In this document: piece after piece, positions 57,704-64,000 of the stretch
How positions within the stretch are numbered: the stretch's first letter is position 1
Layout: each line of letters opens with the position of its first letter
NCBI GenBank assembly: GCA_036346395.1
Contig: CM070604.1
Location: forward strand, 45,163,662 to 45,227,661
Direction: 5' to 3'
From: Hsuehochloa calcarea
Lineage: Eukaryota; Streptophyta; Magnoliopsida; Poales; Poaceae
Length of the DNA: 64,000 nucleotides
The notes under the pieces: model-generated
Told to the model about the DNA's origin: nothing
The model's input: the letters and a program-made list of their open reading frames with translations, nothing else
Databases searched by the model: none
Position numbers and translations under genes: made by a program

Positions 57704-57954
57704 TGTAATACCTTGGTCTGCTCGTAGTGTGGTCTATGGGGTCCATGAGGAGTTGTATGGTGGGATTAGTCCCACATTGCTTATCTCAAGTGAGTTGTAG
57801 TAGTATATAATGCTTGTTGGATCCAAACGTAGCACCTCCGGGTTAACCCTTTTACATGAAGTGAGGACGAAAAGTGTAAGTGAGGTGCTATGTGTGGGCG
57901 GGTCCGCCCCACAGTGGGCTAGGCATTGAGCCGATTTTGGGCCAGGGTGTTACA
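57704..57954 (+). repeat. 5' LTR of element C (type D, 251 bp)
   Basis: It runs TGTAATACCTTGG...CCAGGGTGTTACA. The length equals that of the D copy at 51729-51979. It contains TATATAATG at about 57805. Confidence 0.9.
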
Positions 57955-57956
57955 TT

Positions 57957-57968
57957 TGGTATCAGAGT
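57957..57968 (+). other. Primer binding site of element C
   Basis: TGGTATCAGAGT lies two bases after the LTR; it is of initiator methionine tRNA type. Confidence 0.95.
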
Positions 57969-58156
57969 GAGCTTTAGGTCCGTGGTTAATAGAAAAATCT
58001 TAAAATAACACACTATGCACAGTAGGAGGGGTTGGGTAAATCATTGCTTCTGCGTTTCCATTGATGTGTCTCATTTAATGAGCAGTGGCTGAATTGTTTT
58101 TGTGCTCATATTACTGTTAAGCTAAATGTTTAGTTTATTTGTTATGGTGTTCTTAG

Positions 58157-59331
58157 ATGGCAAGAGGTAGAGGCCGTGGTTGTGAAGCGGCCCGTGGTCG
58201 TGGTCGTCCACCGGGCCGTGGCCGTGGTCGTGGACGCGGTCCGGCTGTATCTTCATCTTCGTCTAAGGAGTCTGCTGGTACCGCTGCTGAGGAGATTGCC
58301 TCAGCTGCTCACTCGGCCGTAGAAGCTCAGGCTGCGTTAGCTGTTATCATTCAGAATCTTCAGAGGGGGAACCAACAACTCCATCAACAAGTGCAGTACC
58401 CTTCTGCGGCGGTACACTAGTCGCGAACCGGTTCTTTCGCAGCGAGCCCATTCGAGGCTAGGATGAGCCTTCGCGAGTGGATGTCACTTCGTCTGGACAC
58501 CTTTGACGGAGCAGGTACTCCGGTTCAGGCTGCAGATTGGTTAAGGTACATGGAAAGACAGTGCGGGGCATTAGAGATGACTTCTACGCAGAAGGCGCGG
58601 TTCGTGGCCTTCCAGTTGAAGAGCCAAGCTGATATCTGGTAGGAAGGGGTCCTGTCTGCTAGGACCCTAGTGCAGGGACAAGTCACTTGGGAAGTATTCG
58701 TGGAGCAGTTCAGGGTAAAATTATATCCGGATTCCTTCCTTGAGAGGGTGGAGGAATCACTGCTGACATTTGTTCAAGGAAAGATGTCAGTGTCTGAGTA
58801 TGAGACTGGATTCAACAATCTAGTACGCTTTGTACCAGCGGTGGCTAATGATGATCGGGAGAAGGCCAAGAGGTTTCGCCGGGGCCTCAATCAAGAGTAT
58901 CGCCACGTTACGGGCGATCGGCTGCGTGACTTGACTCGTGGTCGAGCAGCCGAGGAATGGAGTTGGAGAGGGATCCTTCTTCACAGAGGCAGGCTGCTAG
59001 TGACCTTGTCCCTGCTGGTGGTTCTGGTGGTGGCCAGAAGCGGAGTTTTGGTGGGGGGAGGTGGGTCTTCTCAGCGACCTGCTCCCAAGATGTTTCAGGG
59101 AAGTCATCACACTCGTCCTGTTCAGCAGTGACGATCTTCTTCATCGGCACCACGTTCTTCGTCATCCACACCGCAGATGCGTCCTGCTCCAGGTCAAGGT
59201 ATGAAATGCTTCAGGTTGGTGAGGGGCACCGGGCTTCAGAGTATTCTTTTAAAGGGATATGTCGTCAGTGTGGTCGGGAAGGCCACAAGTTGTCCGTATG
59301 CAAACAAATCCCAGCGAGCATCATCAAATGA
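58157..59331 (+). pseudogene. Element C gag with zinc knuckle
   Basis: It opens at 58157 with an Arg-Gly-rich N-terminus (MARGRGRGCEAARGRGRPPG). The capsid part continues to a TAG at 58418, resumes, and meets a second TAG near 58640 within the QADIW block. 58670-59131 carries VEESLLTFVQGKMSVSEYE and KAKRFRRGLNQEYRHV. The knuckle C-RQ-C-GREG-H-KLSV-C at about 59257 fits CX2CX4HX4C, in a shifted frame. There are two stops and at least one frameshift. Confidence 0.9.
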
Positions 59332-59583
59332 GAGTCAGTTCCAGTAGCATCTTCTTCTAGTGCTCTTCGGGGTTCAGTTCATACCCTAGCTGCTGTTCCT
59401 GCGCCTCAGTTTCCTTCAGGATGGGTTCCTCCTGCAGCATTTACTCTTGCACCTCCTACGGGGTTCTACTGGAACTCCGTTCTGTCTGCACCGCCGTCGT
59501 TTGTTTCCCCCGCAGCAGTTCCTGTTCACCCTTCGCAGAGTGTCAGTGCATCCTCTGCTCCGGCACTACCGGGAGTCTACGCC

Positions 59584-60000
59584 ATGCCCACCCCTGAGTC
59601 TATGGGCCGTCCTGACGTGGTGACAGGTACTTTGCTAGTCGATTCACATGAGGCTTTTGTTCTTTTTGATTTAGGGACTACTTATTCTTTTATGTCTCTG
59701 GTGTTTGCTAGAAAGGCGGGTTTGAGTTTGCAGCGCATTTCTGAGTATGTGGTAGTCAGCTCTCTAGGAGGTCTTATTTCTAGCTCTACAGCATGTTCGG
59801 GCTGTTCTATCACTATTGATGATGAGAATTTCACTACTAACCTTATGGTAATTCAGTTGTCACCTTTTGATGTTATTCTGGGCATGGATTGGTTATTCAG
59901 TTGCCGTGCCAAGATTTGTTGTTTCTGGAAGACGGCGACGTTGCAAGCCTCGTCCGGTGAAGAACTGGTGTTTCAGGGCAGTGCACCGTCTGATTTCTTG
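59584..60000 (+). pseudogene. Element C aspartic protease
   Basis: The frame contains VLFDLGTTYSFMS (about residues 31-43), where the family has D-S-G-[AS]; the catalytic Asp and Gly remain but Ser is Leu. The C-terminal block [11 protein letters not shown] follows. The frame ends at 60078 after a shift into RT. Confidence 0.85.
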
Positions 60001-60078
60001 TTCGTGTTGGCTAGTCTGTTTCCCAGTCGCCGGGCCTCAACCATTGGGTTGCTTTGGGTCTCTCAGCGAGAAGACTGA

Positions 60079-60760
60079 TTCTTCACTTCGTATTGAGGAG
60101 ATTCCTGTGGTGAATGAGTTTCCTGATGTGTTTCCTGTGGAGCTTTCTGGGATGCCTCTAGAGCGGAAAGTGGAGTTTCAGATTGATCTTATTCTGGGAA
60201 CTCGACCCATTTCAATATCTCCATACCGTTTGGCACGACCCTTCCAGGAGGAGTTGAAGAAGCAATTGGACGATCTACTGTCCAAAGGTATGATTCGACG
60301 TAGTGTTTCGCCGTGGGGAGCGCATGCTCTATTCACTAAGAAGAAATATGGCAGTTGGTGTATGTGTGTGGACTACCGGGATCTTAATCAGGCTACAGTG
60401 AAGAATAAATATCCTTTGCCCTGCATTGAAGATCACTTTGATCAATTGAAGGGAGCTAAAATATTATCCAAGATTGACCTTCAGTCAGGTTATAACCAAA
60501 TTCGAGTTCGGGAGCAAGATATCGAGAAGACGGCTTTCTCTACGAGGTATGGCCATTATGAGTATAAGGTTATGTCTTTTGGACTAACAAATGCTCCTGT
60601 AGTTTTCATGGAAGCCATGAACAGTATGCTGCACTGATACCTTGATGATTTCGTTGTAGTATTCATTAATGATATCCTGATTTATTCCAAGACGGAAGTG
60701 GATCGTGTCCAGCATCTGAGGTTGGTTCTTGAGACTTTAAGAGAGAACCAATTTTATAGC
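60079..60760 (+). pseudogene. Element C reverse transcriptase
   Basis: The RT core runs from [20 protein letters not shown] through [20 protein letters not shown] and [11 protein letters not shown] to [21 protein letters not shown] at 60635 interrupts it just before the active site. The active-site block reads [10 protein letters not shown] (about 60661): the first Asp of the expected FIDD is Asn (GAT to AAT), which should abolish polymerase activity. Confidence 0.9.
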
Positions 60761-62500
60761 AAGCTGAAGAAGTGTGAATTCTGGATTTCTGAAGTTGGGT
60801 TTCTGGGCCATGTAATCAATCAAGAGGGCATTTCAGTTGATCCTAGCAAGATCTCAACAGTGGTAGAATGGAAAAGGCCAACCAATGTCAAGGAAGTAGG
60901 GAGTTTCCTGGGTTTAGCTGGCTATTACCGGCGCTTCGTGGAGGGTTTTTCAACCATTGCTAGACCGGTGTCTCAGTTGACACAGAAAGGTGTCAAATTT
61001 CAGTGGTCAGATGCGTGTGAGCGCAGTTTCTATACTTTGAAAGATAGGTTGGTGACCGCTCCAATTCTTACTCTTCGTGAGCCTAGGAAGTGTTTCATAA
61101 TTTATTCAGATGCGTTTAGAGTTGGACTTGGTTGTGTGCTCATGCAAGATGGCAAGGTGATTATCTATGCATCGAGACAGTTAAAGAAACATGAGCAGAA
61201 TTATCCTACTCATGGTTTAGAGCTTGCCGCAGTGGTTCTTGCTTTAAAGATCTGGCGCCATTATTTGTACGGCGAATCTTGCGATATATTCATTGATCAC
61301 AAGAGTCTAAAATACATCTTTACCCAGAAAGACTTGAACCTGAGACTGAGGAGATGGTTAGAGTTGATAAAAGACTATGATCTCACCATTCAGTATCACC
61401 CTGGCAAGGCGAATTTTGTAGCAGATGCTCTGAGTCGCAAGGCGACACCTCCTACTCTCAGTTGTCTTATTGCTGATTTTGAACGTATGGATATCTCCTT
61501 TTGCTTTGCGGGTACCGCACAGACCGAGACTCGGTTACTTCTTGAGTCTGCCATCCCAGATCGAGTGCGGGAAGCACAACAGCATGATCAAATGCTCCAA
61601 CGAGTGAGGAAGCGTTTCGTTGAGGGCAAACAAGGCCACTTCAGTGTAGATGGTTCTGGTGCGTTGCGTTTTAAAGGCCGCCTCTGTGTATCACATGAGG
61701 CTCAGGTCAAAGATGAGATTCTAAGGGAAGCACACCGTACTTCGTATACCATACATCCTGGTGAGACCAAGATGTACAAGAACTTGAAGAAGAGTTTCTG
61801 GTGGAAAAGGATGAAGGTCGATATCACTAAATGTGTAGCATCTTGTGGAGTTTGCCAGCGGGTCAAGGCTGAGCATAAGCGACCAGTAGGTTTGTTACAA
61901 CCTTTGGAGGTTCCAATTTGGCCATGGGATGACATATCCATGGATTTCGTAGTTGGTTTACCTCGCACGCAACGAGAGAAGGATGCTATTTGGGTCATAG
62001 TGGACCGGTTCAGTAAGTCCGCATATTTTATTCCTATTCGTACAACCAATTCAACAAATGATTTGGCTTCTCTCTATGTGCGAGAAATAGTGCGGTTGCA
62101 CGGGGTGCGTAAAACCATTGTTTTTGATCGAGATGCCAAATTTGTCTCCATGTTCTGGAAAAGTTTGCAAAGTGCTTTGGGCACACAACTTCGTCTTAGC
62201 ACCGCATTTCACCCCCAAATAGATGGTCAGTTTGAACGCACCATTCAGATACTGGAGGATATGCTCAGATGTTGTGTTATGTCTTGGAAGGGAGGTTGGG
62301 AAGACCACCTAGCTTTGGCAGAATTCGCCTATAACAACGGTTACCACGCTAGCATTCGAGCTGCTCCGTTTGAGGTTCTTTATGGATGGAAGTGCAGATC
62401 CCCGTTGTGCTGGGATGCAGTTGGAGAGCGGGCAGTTTTGGGTCTCGATTGGCTTCAGCAAACTGTGGCCAGAGTAGCAGAGATTAGGAAGAATCATTAG
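60761..62500 (+). CDS. Element C RNase H and integrase (long open frame)
   Basis: A 600-codon frame (ATG at 60698, stop 62500) covers the RT thumb ([16 protein letters not shown]). RNase H follows with its four acidic positions visible in [26 protein letters not shown] and FVADALSRK. Integrase has HPGETKM and [11 protein letters not shown] for zinc, and the catalytic triad in [16 protein letters not shown] and QFERTIQ. No frameshift is seen, so these two activities could once have been intact, though upstream stops prevent a full polyprotein. RNase H removes template RNA and integrase inserts the cDNA. Confidence 0.9.
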   Translation, partial: KLKKCEFWISEVGFLGHVINQEGISVDPSKISTVVEWKRPTNVKEVGSFLGLAGYYRRFVEGFSTIARPVSQLTQKGVKFQWSDACERSFYTLKDRLVTAPILTLREPRKCFIIYSDAFRVGLGCVLMQDGKVIIYASRQLKKHEQNYPTHGLELAAVVLALKIWRHYLYGESCDIFIDHKSLKYIFTQKDLNLRLRRWLELIKDYDLTIQYHPGKANFVADALSRKATPPTLSCLIADFERMDISFCFAGTAQTETRLLLESAIPDRVREAQQHDQMLQRVRKRFVEGKQGHFSVDGSGALRFKGRLCVSHEAQVKDEILREAHRTSYTIHPGETKMYKNLKKSFWWKRMKVDITKCVASCGVCQRVKAEHKRPVGLLQPLEVPIWPWDDISMDFVVGLPRTQREKDAIWVIVDRFSKSAYFIPIRTTNSTNDLASLYVREIVRLHGVRKTIVFDRDAKFVSMFWKSLQSALGTQLRLSTAFHPQIDGQFERTIQILEDMLRCCVMSWKGGWEDHLALAEFAYNNGYHASIRAAPFEVLYGWKCRSPLCWDAVGERAVLGLDWLQQTVARVAEIRKNH

Positions 62501-62546
62501 TCGCTCGAGCCGGCGTAAGAGCTATCTGAGATGTCGAAGGTGAGAT

Positions 62547-62990
62547 TTGGAATTCGAAGTAGGGGACGAAGTTCTGTTGAGAGTATCATCTACCAATGGC
62601 GTAGTGCGGTTTGGTACCAAAGGGAAGCTTAGCCCGAGGTACGTTGGACCATTTCCAATCGTAGCACGAATTGGGAAATTGGCTTATCGCTTGGATCTTC
62701 CTGAGTCCATGCGCAGAGTTCATAATGTGTTTTATGTATCAATGTTGAGGATGTTCTTGAGAGACCAAGAGCATGCTATTCCATTGGAGCCGTTGAGCTT
62801 TGAGCAGGATCTTACTTTTCAGACTCGGCCGGTGAAAATTCTAGAAGAGTCAGAGCGGGTTCTGAGGAATAAGACTTTGAGGTACGTCAAGATTCTTTGG
62901 TCTCATCAGACTGAGAGAGAGGCCACTTGGGAGCTGGAGTCCCGCATGCGTGAGCAGTATCCAGGCCTGTTTGCTTCGGGTACGTGTTAA
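62547..62990 (+). pseudogene. Element C integrase C-terminus and chromodomain
   Basis: A separate 147-codon frame follows a frameshift at about 62500-62547. It has EVGDEVLLRVSSTNGVVRFG and the LSPRYVGPF block, then the chromodomain (PVKILEESERVLRNKTLRYV, then ILWSHQTEREATWELES) and a terminal REQYPGLF. It ends at a normal stop (62990). Confidence 0.9.
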
Positions 62991-63063
62991 TTCGTTGTTT
63001 CCAATTCTGTGGTATTCTGTTCTTGTATTCATTTCGACGGTTAGAGTTTTGGGTCGAATTCTG

Positions 63064-63076
63064 TTAGGGGGTAGAA
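63064..63076 (+). other. Polypurine tract of element C
   Basis: TTAGGGGGTAGAA lies directly before the LTR start. Confidence 0.9.
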
Positions 63077-64000
63077 TGTAATACCCCGAATATCGATTAT
63101 AGAGAGTATTAATCGGGCGTTTATAAAAGAATTTGGAAGGAGAAAATATTTTAGAGGGTGGAATTTTCAGCGGGTTGGAGGGGGTCTCCGTAAACTCTCG
63201 CCACCCTGGGCTGCGGGCTGCGGCACGGGAGGCCCAAGTGGTGGCCGGCCACTAAAAGGAGGGGTGCCTCCCACCTCCCACAAACCCTAGCCGCCCCACC
63301 TATTCCCCCCAAGCCGCCACTTCTCCTACCCCTTGGCGCCGCCCCTGCTGATCCTGGCGCCGCCCCCTGCTGTGGTGCCTCCCCATCTCGCCAACGGAGC
63401 TCCCCGCTGCCAGCCTTCGCGAGGAAAAGAGGACGAGAACAGCAGTGGAGTCGGCCAAAGGAGGGAAGGAGAGGGTGAGCAGAAGGAGGATCATCTTCTT
63501 CGAGGATAGATCATCATCTTTCCACGGGTCTTCAAGGGTAACGAGGTTCTCTCCCCGCTGTTTGATGATGATTAGATGCGAAATCGATTAGTTGGACTGG
63601 ATTGAATTTATGCTGTTAGAATTTCAGATCTGTCCAGATTGTTGCGTGGCCGATTTCGGGTTCTTATAGGACGAATTGGAGATTTTCATATTTTAGAGAT
63701 ATTTAGATATTGTTCTTAGCTTTCTGTAGCCGTGAAGAACACCTAATTCTGACATACGGATCAAAACTTATGGTTTGATCTTCTCATACTGTCGAGAATG
63801 ACTGACGAGATTTAGCAGTTAATTTGTCTGGCCAATATGACTTAATTAGAGACCGAATTAGAAAGTTCACCCAACATGAATGTTGTGGAAAATCCAGTAG
63901 GATTTCCAGATTGGTAAAGAACACGATTTTTAGTTGTGTCAATCAACAGTTATGGATTTTATACTACCGCTACATTTCTGACTAACAGATTGAAGGAACA
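63077..64000 (+). repeat. 3' LTR of element C (type E), cut by window end
   Basis: It runs from TGTAATACCCCGAATATCG onward. A TATAAAAG at 63122-63129 lies only 45 bp in. The GC-rich block 63180-63430 and the CAAAACTTATGGTTTGATC-type repeats near 63760 match LTR E at 52191-54709 in opposite orientation. The minus-strand open frame at 63300-63494 is compositional. Confidence 0.9.

Larger units (their letters stand above)
57704..64000 (+). mobile_element. Element C: Ty3/gypsy chromovirus, continues past window
   Basis: A 251-bp 5' LTR, a PBS, the domains gag-protease-RT-RNase H-integrase-chromodomain, a polypurine tract and the first 0.9 kb of a long 3' LTR are present. The 5' LTR (type D) and the 3' LTR (type E) are different sequences except at their extreme ends, which is abnormal. 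Domain content and chromodomain place it with Del/Tekay-like chromoviruses (inference). It is the best preserved gypsy element here but still carries several stops. Confidence 0.9.

Noticed and set aside
51729..63077. An inversion between two opposite gypsy elements that would swap LTRs D and E
   Set aside because: It predicts exactly the reciprocal D/E pairing seen. However, the GGCGA duplication and the continuity of the surrounding old LTR on both sides of 51729-54709 show a simple insertion, and CTAGG before 57704 is not the predicted complement.
1..64000. tRNA, rRNA, CRISPR or prokaryotic operon features
   Set aside because: No cloverleaf, rRNA or spaced-repeat array was found. tRNA-complementary words are primer binding sites of retroelements.

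Overview
This window looks like grass nuclear DNA, most likely from the rice genus (Oryza). Three things point there: one intact spliced host gene whose product closely matches grass MED6, GC-rich 5' exons, and a dense nest of Ty3/gypsy and Ty1/copia retrotransposons with LTRs of about 0.25 to 3.1 kb. There are no bacterial genes, CRISPR arrays, rRNA or tRNA genes that I can see.

Layout. 1-22321 is a three-level nest. Element A (plus strand, gypsy chromovirus, 3' LTR 4646-7755) sits inside the gag leader of element B (plus strand, Tat-like gypsy with an antisense gene, 3' LTR 18914-19702). B in turn interrupts the LTR of A' (minus strand, same family as A, 19703-22321). 22340-29807 is a mosaic of copia fragments, an LTR promoter region and a minus-strand LTR. 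30507-37136 is a complete copia element (G) with a perfect CAAAG target duplication. 37530-38083 is an Ac/Ds-like hAT element. 38452-40207 is a minus-strand gypsy remnant. 42150-45035 carries broken host-gene pieces (an OB-fold protein exon and a chimeric MsrB exon) between two copies of a short repeat. 45434-48572 is MED6. 49531-55345 is a pair of old minus-strand LTRs; the second is split by a 2,981-bp insertion whose two ends come from different LTR families. 55346-57703 is a diverged repeat region. 57704 to the end is element C (plus strand, chromovirus), which has a short 251-bp 5' LTR but a long, different 3' LTR.

Function. MED6 (Mediator head subunit) is the only gene here that I would call functional. 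All retroelement polyproteins are broken by stops and frameshifts, although C keeps a 600-codon RNase H-integrase frame.

The signals I consider least explained are: the reciprocal chimeric LTRs at 51729-54709 and 57704-63077; a family of roughly 23-bp hairpin repeats in element B whose stems co-vary; and two inverted-repeat motifs shared by otherwise diverged gypsy LTRs. Family names come from recognising motifs by eye; no database search was run.
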